Below, piece after piece: positions 1-10,126 of a stretch of 64,000 nt of DNA. Within the stretch, counting starts at the first letter, position 1; the number at the start of each line of letters is the position of its first letter. The notes beneath the pieces were generated by a model, which worked only from the letters and a program-made list of their open reading frames with translations, ran no database searches and had not been told where the DNA came from. The position numbers were made by a program, and so were the translations under genes. Source of the DNA: Manihot esculenta (Eukaryota; Streptophyta; Magnoliopsida; Malpighiales; Euphorbiaceae); the NCBI RefSeq assembly GCF_001659605.2, contig NC_035167.2, positions 2,852,001 through 2,916,000 of the forward strand, given 5' to 3'.

Positions 1-251
1 TTTTCTTGATCTTGTTTGTTTTTTTTTTTTCCTTGAATCGTCCCTTTCTAGTTTTTTTTTTATGTCTATGTTGTTGTTTTTCTTTCTGGGTATTTGATCA
101 CTGGATTGAATCTGATCATTCCTCTTGAAGAACTGCATGCATAAAAGAGGATCATCAGTTTCATTCATTGAGTTGGGTATCTGTACCCAATTCAAGATTA
201 AAAAATCAGACTATTGTTTCCATTTTGTCTCTAATCGAAAGAAGAAACAAA

Positions 252-1289
252 ATGGCTAGATTTAATCACCAGTGCTCATCTCCTCAACCTGGTAAATGGG
301 TGAAAGGCAAAGTTCTTGGATCAGGATCCCAAGGCAATGTTCATCTCGCCATGAATAAAGCCACAGGTGAACTCTTCACTGTAAAGTCTGCAACTTCCAG
401 GATCGCTGTTCAATCCTTAGACAACGAGGCTAACTTCCTTTCAAGTTTAGATTCGCCATACGTTGTCAAGTATCTAGGAAACGATGAAACTTCTCCAAGT
501 ATTTTCCTGGAATATATGCCTGGAGGAAGTTTATCAGATGTTGCAGAGAAATTTGGAGGAGCATTAGATGAAGAAGTGATTCGTTTGTATACAAGAGAGA
601 TTCTTTGTGGTTTGAAATATATTCATGGAGAAGGAATTGTTCATTGTGATCTCAAGTGCAAGAATCTGCTTCTAGGCTCTACAGGAAATGTAAAATTGGC
701 AGATTTTGGATGTGCAAAGCGAGTGAAAGACATTGGAATTTCCTGTCAGGATATTGGAGGAACTCCATTATGGATGGCTCCTGAAGTTCTGAGAAAAGAA
801 AGATTGGATTTTTCTTCAGATATATGGTCATTGGGATGCACTGTTATTGAAATGGCTACTGGAAAAACTCCCTGGTTTAATCTCCAGGTTTCGAATCCAA
901 TGGCTGCAGTGTTCAAGATTGCTTGCAGTGATGAGAAGCCTCAGTTTCCAACTCATTTCTCCAAAAAGGGGTTGGATTTCTTGGCAAAATGCTTGGAAAG
1001 GAATCCTGAAATGAGGTGGAATGCTGAAGAACTGCTTCAGCATCCATTTATTTCAGGGAAGTCGAAGAGGATATTTGCCCGATCACCGGCAAGTGTTTTT
1101 GACATTGGGATCTTTGATGAGGTTTATGATTCAGATGAATCAGAAAGTCCTGATGAAGGTGAGTTCCGAGGCCGAAATCCATTCTCAATAAGGCAATGTG
1201 AGGGAAGGAATAGAATAGAGAGGATGCATGAGGCTTCAGATGATGTGTTTGGCTCATCAGAAGGTTGGATTACTGTTAGATCAGGTTGA
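252..1289 (+). CDS. MAPKKK17/18-type protein kinase (intronless)
   Basis: A complete serine/threonine kinase of 345 residues. The frame is open upstream to 168, but the first ATG is at 252, so that start is chosen. Visible motifs are the glycine loop GSGSQGNV (about 23-30), ATP lysine K45 in TVKSA, a likely helix-C glutamate E59, HCDLKCKN (131-138) with catalytic D133, DFG (151-153), GTPLWMAPE (170-178) and an alpha-F segment DIWSLGC. HCD in place of HRD, the GTPLWMAPEV loop and the small single-exon layout are typical of the plant MEKK-like MAPKKK17/18 group, which feeds ABA and stress MAPK cascades. Beyond the kinase domain is an acidic tail of about 70 residues (YDSDESESPDEGE) with no known domain. 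All catalytic residues are present and no disruption is seen. It is the only clearly intact host gene in the window. The exact orthologue cannot be fixed without a phylogeny. Confidence 0.93.
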   Translation: MARFNHQCSSPQPGKWVKGKVLGSGSQGNVHLAMNKATGELFTVKSATSRIAVQSLDNEANFLSSLDSPYVVKYLGNDETSPSIFLEYMPGGSLSDVAEKFGGALDEEVIRLYTREILCGLKYIHGEGIVHCDLKCKNLLLGSTGNVKLADFGCAKRVKDIGISCQDIGGTPLWMAPEVLRKERLDFSSDIWSLGCTVIEMATGKTPWFNLQVSNPMAAVFKIACSDEKPQFPTHFSKKGLDFLAKCLERNPEMRWNAEELLQHPFISGKSKRIFARSPASVFDIGIFDEVYDSDESESPDEGEFRGRNPFSIRQCEGRNRIERMHEASDDVFGSSEGWITVRSG

Positions 1290-2350
1290 AGAAGATGTAC
1301 AGATAGTGCACTCGTGAGCTTAACTCGGTGGAAGTGCATTTAAGTTAACTTTGGGATGTTCTAGCTTCATTCCCTCAATCCTCCTATCCTCATAAAATAA
1401 AAAGTACATACAGTTGAATTTCAATGTACATTTAATGAAATAAAAGTAGACAGTTTTTTTAGTGACAATGAAAATTTTCTTTTTGATATAGTCCAAGTGA
1501 TTATTTTATCTCAGAATTTCTTTTTTTTTTTTTTAAATTTTACACACCCATCTGAAAAAATAAAAAAAAATAAATTATCATTTGGCGACTATCTTTTTAG
1601 ATGGTTGAATTAAATATAATAAAGATTCATTATAGTTAATAATCAATATTTAACCGTTGTATGTAAGACGATTGTATTAAATAATCTTCATAATAATCAA
1701 CATTCATTATAGTTTGAATGCATAGAGTTTGATAATTAAATTAGATTGAATCTGTCATGCTAATATTTTTAGTCTTTTCTAATAAAATTTCTTCTTTAGT
1801 AATCGATTTTCTACGAATTTAATTTTAATAGAAGTGAGTTGAGCCGTTATTTCGAGTATTAAAATCAAACATTTCGTGAATATACGTAAAAGTATTAATA
1901 AATTAGAATGTCTTTTTTATTAAAAATGATTTAATTTTTATTTTATCATGTAAATATTTTCTATTAATTAATTTTTTTAGTGTTTTTATTATAGAAGAAT
2001 ATGAAAATAATTTTTCATAAAATTATCGGAGCGATTCATTAATAAATTTTTTAAAATATTAAGAAGGTTTTAATATAATTTTTGAAAGAGAGAAATCAAC
2101 TGATGAGTAAGAAACTGTCCAAACAATAAAATCCATGATCCGTATCAACCCTTCTTTAGAGTTTAGACAAGAAATCTGCAACGTAGGCGTATGGAATGTC
2201 ACTCAAACTTTTCATCAGTGTTTCGAGAGACCCTTAGAAATGCCAGTTGAGAATAACTGAGCCCCTATAGCAAACATTCACTTTGCAATTCCATCCAAAT
2301 CATCAGCTTTGTGCACATGTCACTAACAATAATCAGATATATAAATGATT
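1290..2350. other. 3' flank of the kinase gene, AT-rich intergenic DNA
   Basis: AATAAA-like signals near 1396 and 1438 probably serve the upstream kinase transcript. The rest is AT-rich with long A and T runs. I see no open frame, RNA gene or recognisable element. The last 250 bases could be the 3' untranslated end of the receptor kinase pseudogene on the minus strand. Confidence 0.6.
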
Positions 2351-2602
2351 TTAAGTTGAATAGGAATTGATAAGTTTGTTTTGTTTACCTGGCAATAGAA
2401 CTGCACCTGAAACTTCTCCCTGCCGAGGTAATGGAGTTCCAACAAGTTTGTTTTTGATAGAAGAGAGTTGAGCAACAACGTCACTGGTATTCATGCGCTC
2501 TTGTGGTGATTCAACAGAGCATGAGATTCCAATTTCAAATACTGAAATCAAGCACTCGATGAATGTATCATTTCTTCTGTCCTTGGCACTTCATCTGGTC
2601 CA
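2351..2602 (-). pseudogene. LRR receptor kinase pseudogene, C-terminal piece
   Basis: On the minus strand this encodes the last residues of an EFR/XA21-like (LRR XII) receptor kinase, including LISVFEIGISCSVESPQERM, the usual end of the kinase C-lobe in that family, then DVVAQLSSIKNKL and a stop. Directly upstream, in a shifted frame, comes DEVPR-like sequence from the N-lobe/hinge region. HRD, DFG and APE, roughly 200 residues of kinase core, are therefore missing. The piece is cut from the rest of the gene by G1. Its last five bases (2598-2602, GTCCA) are the left target duplication of G1. Confidence 0.85.
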
Positions 2603-2777
2603 TGTAATACCCGGCTAGAATCCAGCACCGGAATTCCTATTATCTGGCGGAATCCGGGGTGTTGGGATTCTATCTAAGGGTAGGAGTTATGTGTTATTAA
2701 GGGTTATGATGTGTTTAAATGTTTTAAGGTTAAGGGAAGTGAGTTTTGAGTTGAAATGACCTAAGGCAGTTGAGCCA

Positions 2778-3705
2778 AGTTCGGCCGCCGAAAGTAAGTT
2801 CGGCCGCCGAAAGTAAGTTCGGCCGCCGAAAGTGTTTGGCTTCCGAAGGGAAGTTCGGCCCCCGAATGTTGCATGGTCTTGCATGTGATTGGGCAGCCGA
2901 CGATGAGTTGGCCAGCCAAGCTGAGTCATGGCTTTTGACAGATGTTGGCCTCAGATTCTTGCCATGAATTAGCCACGTCTTCTATGACTCATCTGCAAGT
3001 GTTTTGAGCAGCTCATGCAGGAGTTTGCTCATTCACCAAGTTTTGAAGGGTTTGAAGCAAAAAGTGAGTTTGAGAGAGGTTGAGAGTGTGAGAAGAGGTG
3101 ATTCGTTTTCCCTTGTTCAGAGTGTTTAGCTTCTTGCTACAGGAGGTAAGTGATGCACTTGAACATGTGTATATGTTTCTGAGTTTATGGGGATAAAGGA
3201 AGGAGATGCATGCTTAGGGTATTAATGGTAGTTTTAAAGAATTATGCATGGTTACATGTTTATATATATGTTTGTTTTGTTGTTTGGGGTTATTAGCTAG
3301 TTTTGGACCCCTGTGATCATATACATGAGTATATGTATGTTGGTGAAGTTTGCATGGTTTGAGAAGTTGAAGAAAAGAAGGAGATGGTTTGCCGTTGAAA
3401 CTGAGTTCTGGATGAACTCAGGTTCGGCAGCCGAAGGTTCATTCGGCCGCCGAACCTCTTGCATGGTGACTTGGTTGCCACAGCTTGCCCCCGAGTGTTT
3501 TTGCATGTTCGGCTCTGTTTGGGGGATTCGGCCGCCGAAGGTGCCGCCGAAGGTTAGAGACTTTCGTCTCTGGAGTGCCTTGTGGCCTCCGAAACTTGCC
3601 CCCGAAAGGGTTCGGCCGCCGAACATAGAGATTCGGCCGCCGAAGGTGCTTGAGTTTCGTCTCTGGAGAGGACATTCGGCCGCCGAACCTGCCGCCGAAA
3701 GTGTT
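2778..3705 (+). repeat. Two clusters of the 13-bp quasi-palindrome TTCGGCNGCCGAA in G1 LTR
   Basis: TTCGGC and GCCGAA are exact reverse complements around one variable central base (G, C, A or T). Exact and near copies sit in two zones, about 175-280 and 820-1100 bases from the LTR start. The same two zones carry the motif in every gypsy LTR here: 10302-11205, 21200-21460, 26470-27295, 33820-34640, 36560-37435, 40135-41030, 47785-48682, 49005-49870, 53590-54440 and 61245-62140. Confidence 0.9.
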
Positions 3706-3834
3706 CTGTCCAGCTTTTCTTTTGCATGCTTTGCATGATTAGTTAAGTGAGTGTCAGGGGATTCTTGGGGAGTTTATTAGAGTTGGTCATAAGCTTGTTT
3801 GGTCCCTCATTTGAGTCTTTATGTGCTTATACAG
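3146..3834 (+). other. Candidate intron 1 in G1 5' LTR
   Basis: Donor GAG|GTAAGT at 3146 and acceptor TATACAG ending at 3834. Counterparts occur in G2 (GGAG|GTAAGA; TGTGTAG|G), G3, G4, G5 and G6 (AAGAG|GTAAG; CCTGTGTAG|G). The second 13-bp motif cluster lies inside it. There is no transcript evidence; this rests on cross-element conservation only. Confidence 0.42.
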
Positions 3835-3917
3835 ACCAGAGGAACCAGAGAGAGCAGCAGTGAGTACTGCTCCAGAGATTCAGAGCCTGCAGAGTCAGTC
3901 AGTCCAGTTAGCCCGAG

Positions 3918-4441
3918 GTGAGTGGAACTAAACTTAAGACTGATGATTTTTAATTGAACCACAAGCTGCTTTTAGCATATCTCATGCATCATGATTATGC
4001 CATAGGTTGATTGCATTAGTATTCACGAATATGTTGCATTGCATCGTTATTTGATGATGTGAGTAAATGCTGAATGATCCAATAGTCACAGACAGGAAGA
4101 CCAGGAGCCTTTGACTACGCCCTGGCATGTATAGCAAAGACCAGGAGCCTTTGACTACGCCCTGGCAGGTATATAGTAAAGTCCAGGAGCCTTTGACTAC
4201 GCCCTGGCAATGGTAAGTTCACAGGTGTTATATACACATATACATATATGACAGGAAGACCAGGTGCTCGATTCTACGCCCTGGCACAGAGTTACTGGGA
4301 CTATGTGGTGACAGGTTTACTCTTGATGTGGCTTGTCTGTGATATGGTGCATTCCATGAGATCATATTTTACTGAGATGTTTTACCGTTCTACTCACTGG
4401 GCTATAGAGCTCATCCCACTCCCTTAACCCCAGTTTTGCAG
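3918..4441 (+). other. Candidate intron 2 in G1 5' LTR
   Basis: Donor CGAG|GTGAGTGG at 3918 and acceptor CCCAGTTTTGCAG ending at 4441. It leaves an 83-base exon (3835-3917); the matching exon in G6 is about 72 bases. GTGAGT is kept in G3, G5 and G6. G2 has GCGAGT instead. The CCAGG...CCTGG units lie inside this interval. Confidence 0.4.
4099..4285 (+). repeat. Tandem CCAGG...CCTGG inverted units (G1 5' LTR)
   Basis: Three nearly identical units, CCAGGAGCCTTTGACTACGC followed by CCTGG, and one diverged unit (GTGCTCGATTCTACG core) each begin CCAGG and end CCTGG, so each could fold as a short hairpin. The right LTR carries them at about 11604-11790. Confidence 0.85.
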
Positions 4442-4680
4442 GTTCAGTATTCAGTGTACAGAGTACAGGGACAGTTCAGCAGAGTACAGGAAAAGAGAAG
4501 AGATCTGTAATAGCTTAGAGTGGACATGTAATATTAAAGAGATGTAATAGTTGTTGCTTGACCTAGACCTAGTGATGTATGTTTTGTACATGATCTGTAT
4601 ATGTATATATGTTTTCCTGTATGTGAAAACCAGGCTTAACAGGTATGAGTTAACCCATCTAGAGCAAGCTCTAGTCAGGG

Positions 4681-4748
4681 ATACAGAGTACAGAGTACAT
4701 GAGTACAGAGTACATGAGTACAGAGTACATGAGTACAGAGTACAGAGA
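4681..4748 (+). repeat. Short tandem repeat in G1 5' LTR
   Basis: About four copies of a 15-base unit built from GAGTACA and ATGAGTACA. The identical array is at 12186-12253 in the right LTR. A shorter form (ACTCTGT units on the + strand) is in G3 at 25520-25545 and 32870-32896. Confidence 0.9.
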
Positions 4749-4830
4749 TAGTGCATGCACAGGTTAAGCCTTGGTTCAGCAAAGAGTTTTATTTTCACAT
4801 AAAATGTATGATCATGTATGAGGTTTACAG

Positions 4831-5141
4831 GTACACAGAGAGTATAGCAGGCTTGCTACGGGTTCTGGCGGCCTTAAGCCGACCTGAATCCTAGCGCCGG
4901 TGACGGTCCATTTTGGGGTCGTTACAGATTGGTATCAGAGCCCTAGGTTCACATGATCGGACCTATAGAGACAGTGTTGGGCTCAGACAGGTTAGAAGTG
5001 GTCAAGCACAATAGGGAAATCATGTCCACTAGGATAGGGTCTTGAGTCCTATCTGCTATGATATGCCCTGAGTGTTGCATGTGTATGAGTGATATGTGAT
5101 GTTTATGTGCTAAAATGGTATGTTATATGTTGTGTTTCCAG
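4831..5141 (+). other. Candidate intron 3 of G1 leader, spanning PBS and conserved 20-mer
   Basis: Donor TTACAG|GTACAC at 4831, 96 bases before the LTR end, and acceptor TTGTGTTTCCAG ending at 5141, nine bases before the gag ATG. All six gypsy elements have a similar pair: CAG|GTACAC in G2 and G3, CAG|GTAAAC in G6, CAG|GTACCC in G5, weaker CAG|GTTTAC in G4. The acceptor just before gag is TTGTACAG in G3 and TTTCAG or TCTCAG in the others. Splicing would remove the primer site. Inferred from conservation only. Confidence 0.45.
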
Positions 5142-5150
5142 AGAGTAAGG
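4927..5150 (+). promoter_or_regulatory. G1 leader: Met-tRNA primer-binding site and conserved 20-mer
   Basis: TGGTATCAGAGC at 4930-4941 matches the usual initiator Met-tRNA primer site of plant gypsy elements. The 20-mer ATCATGTCCACTAGGATAGG at 5019-5038 is identical in all six gypsy elements of the window, including those that have lost pol. It is a candidate packaging or dimerisation signal. Confidence 0.85.
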
Positions 5151-8100
5151 ATGCGAGGAACTCGTCGATCAGCTCGATTGACTGGAGTCCCACCAGAGAA
5201 TGAGAGACCAGCTGCTCGTCCTCCTGCATTGCCAAGGGCAAGGTCTCAGAGATCTAGCAGGGAAGGCATGTCAATAGACCCTAGAAGGTCTGTAGACGAG
5301 AGCAGAAGAGGTACAGCTAGGGGAGGAAGATCAGAGGAAGAGAGGGAGGCTATGGAGACTGATCCGTCTATGGATGAAGGTATGGGCGATTCCGAGGGAG
5401 GCGTTCAGGCCTCAGGTTTTGGCTATCCATCCTTGTTTCAGGAGCCAGAGTATCCGATGGAGGGGATGTCGGAGTACTCTCGTTTTGACCCATATCCTAC
5501 ATACATGCCATATATGCCATATCCTCACTACTATCCACCATATCCTATGTATCCATCTTCCCCTACCCGTCCAAGTGCAGCACACCTAGAGCCAAATGAA
5601 CCAAATGAACCAGAATTACCACCAGAACCAGTAGCCCCTGTTGTTGACAGACATGAACCTAGCTCATCTAGAGGTAAAGTTCAAATGACGGAGTACTTGA
5701 AATTGGATGCTCCGAAATACAATACGGGAGATGATCCATTTGATTACCTCAGAGCAGTTAGGATGATCACCAGTGAATTGGGAGCAGATGATAGGAGAGC
5801 CATTGAGATGGCAGGTTTCACAATAAAATGTAAGAAAGCCAGAGAATGGTTTAAGAATTATGTGGAGCCTAGAATGGACAGCATGTCATGGGGAGAGTTC
5901 GCCAATGAGTTTGCAGGGTGGGCTTTTCCTGACAGTTCGAGGGAGATGAAAGTAATTGAATTTGAACAGTTGCGACAGACAGATGAGATGAGTGTTGATG
6001 AATTCACAGATAAGTTCCTGGATCTGCTTCAGTACGTGGGTCAAGCCTATGATACTGATCAGAAGAAAGCAAGGAGATATACCATGAGACTTCATCCCAC
6101 GTATTCTTCTTTGATCCTTCCAGCAGAAAAGGAGAGTTTTCACTCTATTATAGATGCAGCCAGGAAGATGGAAGCTAGTGCCAATATTCAGAAACAGTCA
6201 CAGGCACAGGCTTCGGGTTCTAAAGCCCCCACACCAAGCAGTAAAAGATGGGACAGAGCAAAAGGAACAAAGAGTAAGTTCTGGAATAAAGTCAAGTCAG
6301 GTCTAGGAATAGGTAGTGGCTCAAGCTCTGGCACAGCTCCAGTCTGCAGACGATGCGGAAAACCACATGGCGGAGTTTGTCGGTTGGGATCTACAGTTTG
6401 TTTTCGATGTGGACAGGAAGGGCATATTGCTCGGGATTGTCCGCAGATGACTTTTGCACCATCCCAGCAGATGAGTTCAGGCAGTGTGGTACAGCCAGTT
6501 GTACGGCCAGTAGCTCCAGTCATGCCTCAGACTAGTGGCAGAGGTAGAGGGAGAGGGGTAGCCTCTACTTCAGCAGCAGGTTCCCGAGGTGGAAATCCGG
6601 TAGCCCCAGCACGGATTTTCACAGTGACACAGGAGGAGGCTAACACGTCGAACACAGTGGTGTCAGGTAATCTCATCATTGGGTGTTCAGATGTGTATGC
6701 TTTGATGGACCCCGGTGCTTCTCATTCCTTTATTGCTTCGAGAGCCATAGAGAGGTTGGGTTTGATCAGTTCTGAGTTAGAGTATCCTCTCTGGGTCAGT
6801 GGACCTAGATGTGACCCATCAGTGGCAGTGTCAGTCTGTCGTTTCAGTCCAGTGTTTATAGAGGGTAGATGCCTTCCAGCTGACCTTGTGGTTCTAGACT
6901 TGACAGATTTTGATGTCATTCTAGGGATGGATTGGCTATCTGCATATAGTGCTACGTTGGACTGTCGAGAAAAGCTAGTGAGTCTCAGAGACCAGGATGG
7001 GTCAGAGTGTGTCTTCAGAGGAGACAGGAGAGGTACACCCAGAGGTATGATTTCAGCCCTTCAGGCTCGTCGTTTGCTTAGGAGGGGTTGTCAGGGGTTT
7101 CTAGCTCATGTGAGAGAGCTAGATAGTCAGGTTAGGGAACCAGCCACAGTACCAGTAGTCCGAGAGTTTCTCGATGTGTTCCCAGACGATTTGCCAGGAC
7201 TACCACCTGATAGGGAGATAGGGTTTGAAATTGAATTACTGCCAGGTACTAGACCTATCTCTATTCCTCCCTACAGGATGGCGCCAGCTGAGTTAACAGA
7301 GTTGAAAGAACAGTTGCAGGACTTGGTAGATAAGGGTTTCATCCGCCCTAGTACCTCACCTTGGGGTGCTCCAGTGCTCTTTGTCAGAAAGAAGGATGGA
7401 TCCCTCAGACTTTGTATCGACTACAGACAGTTGAACAAGGTCACTATCAAGAATAGGTACCCCTTACCTCGGATTGATGATCTATTTGACCAGCTAGCTG
7501 GAGCAGGTTGTTTCTCGAAAATAGATCTGAGATCTGGGTATCATCAGTTGAGAGTCAGAGAGGCAGATGTGCCTAAGACAGCTTTCCGGACCAGATATGG
7601 GCATTATGAGTTCTTAGTGATGCCGTTCGGGTTGACTAACGCCCCTGCAGCATTCATGGATCTCATGAACAGGGTATTTAGTGAGTTTCTGGATCACTTT
7701 GTCATTGTGTTTATCGATGATATCTTAGTGTATTCCAGAGATGCAGAGGAGCATGCCCAGCATCTGAAGATTGTTTTGCAGACACTGAGAGAGCATGGTT
7801 TGTATGCCAAGTTCTCGAAGTGTGAGTTTTGGTTGGGGAGCATTTCCTTCTTGGGACATGTAGTATCAGCAGAGGGCATTGAGGTAGATCCCAAGAAGAT
7901 AGAAGCTGTAACTAACTGGCCCAGACCCACGACAGTAACTGAGATTAAAAGCTTTCTGGGACTGGCAGGTTACTACAGGAGGTTCGTTCAGAACTTCTCA
8001 AAGATAGCAGCTCCTATGACCAAATTGACTCAGAAGAACCAGAAGTTTATATGGTCAGACCAGTGTGAAGAGAGCTTTGAGGAGCTCAAGAGGAGATTGA

Positions 8101-10052
8101 CCACAGCACCAGTGTTAGCTCTGCCTGTGAGTAATGAGGACTTCACAGTATTCTGTGATGCATCTCGAGTGGGATTGGGTTGTGTATTGATGCAGAATGA
8201 TAGAGTAATAGCTTATGCTTCTAGACAGTTGAAGAAGCACGAGTTGAATTACCCTACCCATGACTTAGAGATGGCAGCAGTTATCTTTGCACTTAAGATG
8301 TGGCGGCATTACCTCTACGGGGTTAAATGCGAGATCTTTACTGATCACAAGAGTTTACAGTACATCTTAAGTCAAAGAGAGCTGAATTTGAGGCAACGAA
8401 GATGGGTTGAATTGCTCAGTGATTATGATTGTAAGATCCAGTATCATCCGGGTAAGGCGAATGTTGTCGCAGACGCCCTAAGCCGGAAGTCACTAGGCAG
8501 TTTATCCCATATAGCAGCAGAGCGGAGACCGGTTGTGATAGAGCTTTATAAGCTCTTTGACGAGGGATTACAGTTAGAGTTGTCTGGTACAGGTGCGTTG
8601 ATAGCACAGATGAGAGTGACACCTGTGTTTCTGGAGCAGATAGCTCAGAGACAGCATGAGGACCCTGAGTTGATGAAAATTGCCAGGACTGTTCAGTCAG
8701 GCAACAATGCAGAGTTCAGATTTGATAGTAAAGGGATCCTTCGCTATGGAAGTCGATTTTGCGTACCAGATAGGGGCAGTGTGAAGGAAGACATTATGAG
8801 GGAAGCTCATAATGCGAGGTATAGTGTTCACCCAGGAGCTACCAAGATGTATCAGGATCTGAAAAGGATCTATTGGTGGCCAGCCATGAAGAAAGAAGTG
8901 GCGCAGTTCGTGACAGCCTGTGAGGTTTGTCAGAGGGTGAAATTAGAACATCAGAAACCAGCCGGAATGCTTAACCCATTACCGATTCCAGAGTGGAAAT
9001 GGGAGAACATAACCATGGATTTTGTAGTGGGTTTACCAGTAGCGTCCAACAGGATAGACTCGATATGGGTGATTGTGGACAGACTCACGAAATCTGCTCA
9101 TTTTCTTCCAGTACGGAGTAACTATTCTGTGGATAAGTTGACACAGGTCTATCTGGATGAGATAGTGAGATTACATGGAGTCCCAGTGTCTATAGTTTCA
9201 GACAGAGGACCACAGTTTACCTCCCGCTTTTGGCGGAGTCTGCAGAGTGCGATGGGCACGAGATTAGATTTTAGTACTGCTTTCCACCCACAGACTGATG
9301 GACAGTCAGAAAGGACCATCCAGACCATAGAGGATATGCTTCGCCTATGTGTGTTGGACTTTGGCGGTTCTTGGAGGCAGCATCTACCTTTGGTGGAGTT
9401 TGCCTACAATAACAGTCATCATGCTAGCATTGGGATGGCTCCTTATGAAGCTTTATATGGGAGGAAGTGCAGATCCCCTGTTTGCTGGGAAGAGGTAGGA
9501 GAGGAAGCTCTTGCAGGGCCAGAGTTAGTAGACATTACCAGTAGAATGGTGCCCATGATCAGAGAGAGAATCAGAACAGCTCAGAGTAGACAGAAAAGTT
9601 ATGCAGACATTCGCAGGAAGCAGTTAGAGTTTCAAGAGGGTAATTGGGTATTGCTGAAAGTGTCTCCAATGAAAGGAGTGGTTCGTTTTGGGAAGAAGGG
9701 TAAATTAGCTCCACGGTACATTGGACCCTTTGAGGTATTGCAGAGGATCGGAAATGTGTCGTATAAGCTGGATTTACCTGCTTCTATGGAGAGAATTCAC
9801 CCGGTATTTCATGTTTCTATGCTACGACAGTTTGTGTCAGATCCGAATCAGGTTCTGAGTGAGCCTGAGGTGGAGATTCACACAGATCTCACCTATATAG
9901 AGCAGCCAGTGCGGATTCTGGACACGCAGATCAGACAGCTAAGGAACAAGGAAATTCCGATGGTGAAAGTTCTATGGAACCACCATAACCTAGAAGAGTG
10001 CACATGGGAGACGCGGGAGTCTATGCTCCAGCAATATCCATATTTGTTTTAA
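5151..10052 (+). CDS. G1 Gag-Pol polyprotein (Tekay-type chromovirus)
   Basis: A single 1633-residue frame without stops. The ATG at 5151 ([12 protein letters not shown]) is chosen because every related element starts there and it follows the conserved acceptor-like site; the frame is open upstream to 5115. Order: basic and proline/tyrosine-rich N-terminus, Gag capsid domain (about 190-350), two zinc knuckles (second one CFRCGQEGH from 417), aspartic protease with DPGASHSF (D520), reverse transcriptase with FIDD (854-857), RNase H ([15 protein letters not shown]), integrase with HHCC finger and a D1290/D1351/E1387 triad (35 residues between the last two), and a C-terminal chromodomain-like region ([12 protein letters not shown]). 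There is no frameshift between Gag and Pol and no envelope gene. It would replicate the element through a virus-like particle. All catalytic motifs are intact. Confidence 0.96.
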   Translation: MRGTRRSARLTGVPPENERPAARPPALPRARSQRSSREGMSIDPRRSVDESRRGTARGGRSEEEREAMETDPSMDEGMGDSEGGVQASGFGYPSLFQEPEYPMEGMSEYSRFDPYPTYMPYMPYPHYYPPYPMYPSSPTRPSAAHLEPNEPNEPELPPEPVAPVVDRHEPSSSRGKVQMTEYLKLDAPKYNTGDDPFDYLRAVRMITSELGADDRRAIEMAGFTIKCKKAREWFKNYVEPRMDSMSWGEFANEFAGWAFPDSSREMKVIEFEQLRQTDEMSVDEFTDKFLDLLQYVGQAYDTDQKKARRYTMRLHPTYSSLILPAEKESFHSIIDAARKMEASANIQKQSQAQASGSKAPTPSSKRWDRAKGTKSKFWNKVKSGLGIGSGSSSGTAPVCRRCGKPHGGVCRLGSTVCFRCGQEGHIARDCPQMTFAPSQQMSSGSVVQPVVRPVAPVMPQTSGRGRGRGVASTSAAGSRGGNPVAPARIFTVTQEEANTSNTVVSGNLIIGCSDVYALMDPGASHSFIASRAIERLGLISSELEYPLWVSGPRCDPSVAVSVCRFSPVFIEGRCLPADLVVLDLTDFDVILGMDWLSAYSATLDCREKLVSLRDQDGSECVFRGDRRGTPRGMISALQARRLLRRGCQGFLAHVRELDSQVREPATVPVVREFLDVFPDDLPGLPPDREIGFEIELLPGTRPISIPPYRMAPAELTELKEQLQDLVDKGFIRPSTSPWGAPVLFVRKKDGSLRLCIDYRQLNKVTIKNRYPLPRIDDLFDQLAGAGCFSKIDLRSGYHQLRVREADVPKTAFRTRYGHYEFLVMPFGLTNAPAAFMDLMNRVFSEFLDHFVIVFIDDILVYSRDAEEHAQHLKIVLQTLREHGLYAKFSKCEFWLGSISFLGHVVSAEGIEVDPKKIEAVTNWPRPTTVTEIKSFLGLAGYYRRFVQNFSKIAAPMTKLTQKNQKFIWSDQCEESFEELKRRLTTAPVLALPVSNEDFTVFCDASRVGLGCVLMQNDRVIAYASRQLKKHELNYPTHDLEMAAVIFALKMWRHYLYGVKCEIFTDHKSLQYILSQRELNLRQRRWVELLSDYDCKIQYHPGKANVVADALSRKSLGSLSHIAAERRPVVIELYKLFDEGLQLELSGTGALIAQMRVTPVFLEQIAQRQHEDPELMKIARTVQSGNNAEFRFDSKGILRYGSRFCVPDRGSVKEDIMREAHNARYSVHPGATKMYQDLKRIYWWPAMKKEVAQFVTACEVCQRVKLEHQKPAGMLNPLPIPEWKWENITMDFVVGLPVASNRIDSIWVIVDRLTKSAHFLPVRSNYSVDKLTQVYLDEIVRLHGVPVSIVSDRGPQFTSRFWRSLQSAMGTRLDFSTAFHPQTDGQSERTIQTIEDMLRLCVLDFGGSWRQHLPLVEFAYNNSHHASIGMAPYEALYGRKCRSPVCWEEVGEEALAGPELVDITSRMVPMIRERIRTAQSRQKSYADIRRKQLEFQEGNWVLLKVSPMKGVVRFGKKGKLAPRYIGPFEVLQRIGNVSYKLDLPASMERIHPVFHVSMLRQFVSDPNQVLSEPEVEIHTDLTYIEQPVRILDTQIRQLRNKEIPMVKVLWNHHNLEECTWETRESMLQQYPYLF

Positions 10053-10126
10053 GGTGAGTTTCCTCTTTGTGTTTTGTTTTGTGTTTTAGGAACATCCGAG
10101 GACGAATGTTCTTAAGGAGGGGAGAA
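10053..10126 (+). other. G1 3' untranslated region and polypurine tract
   Basis: Contains GAGGACGAATGTTCTTAAGG and the purine run AAGGAGGGGAGAA directly before the right LTR, the expected plus-strand primer. The same GGACGAATGTTCTTAAG box is found before the purine tracts of G2, G3, G4 and G6 (G4 and G6 with GGGGACGAAT). Confidence 0.88.

Larger units (their letters stand above)
2603..4926 (+). repeat. G1 5' LTR (2324 bp)
   Basis: Starts TGTAATACCCGG and ends GGTCGTTACA. It holds a 19-bp unit containing TTCGGCCGCCGAA three times at about 2778-2835, a second cluster of the same motif at 3421-3705, CCAGG...CCTGG inverted units at about 4099-4285, and a short GAGTACA tandem at 4681-4748. Splice-like sites are listed separately. 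There is no TATA box at the place where G4, G5 and G6 have one. Confidence 0.96.

Noticed and set aside
168..251. A 28-residue N-terminal extension of the kinase
   Set aside because: The frame is open upstream, but its first codon is TTG and the first ATG is at 252; plant translation would start there.
4930..4941. tRNA gene fragments near the LTR ends
   Set aside because: TGGTATCAGAGC is only the primer-binding site complementary to the tRNA 3' end; no cloverleaf or pol III boxes surround it. I found no tRNA or rRNA gene in the window.
10053..10126. An envelope gene downstream of pol in the gypsy elements
   Set aside because: Only about 70-110 bases separate pol from the 3' LTR in G1, G3, G4 and G6, so there is no room for one.
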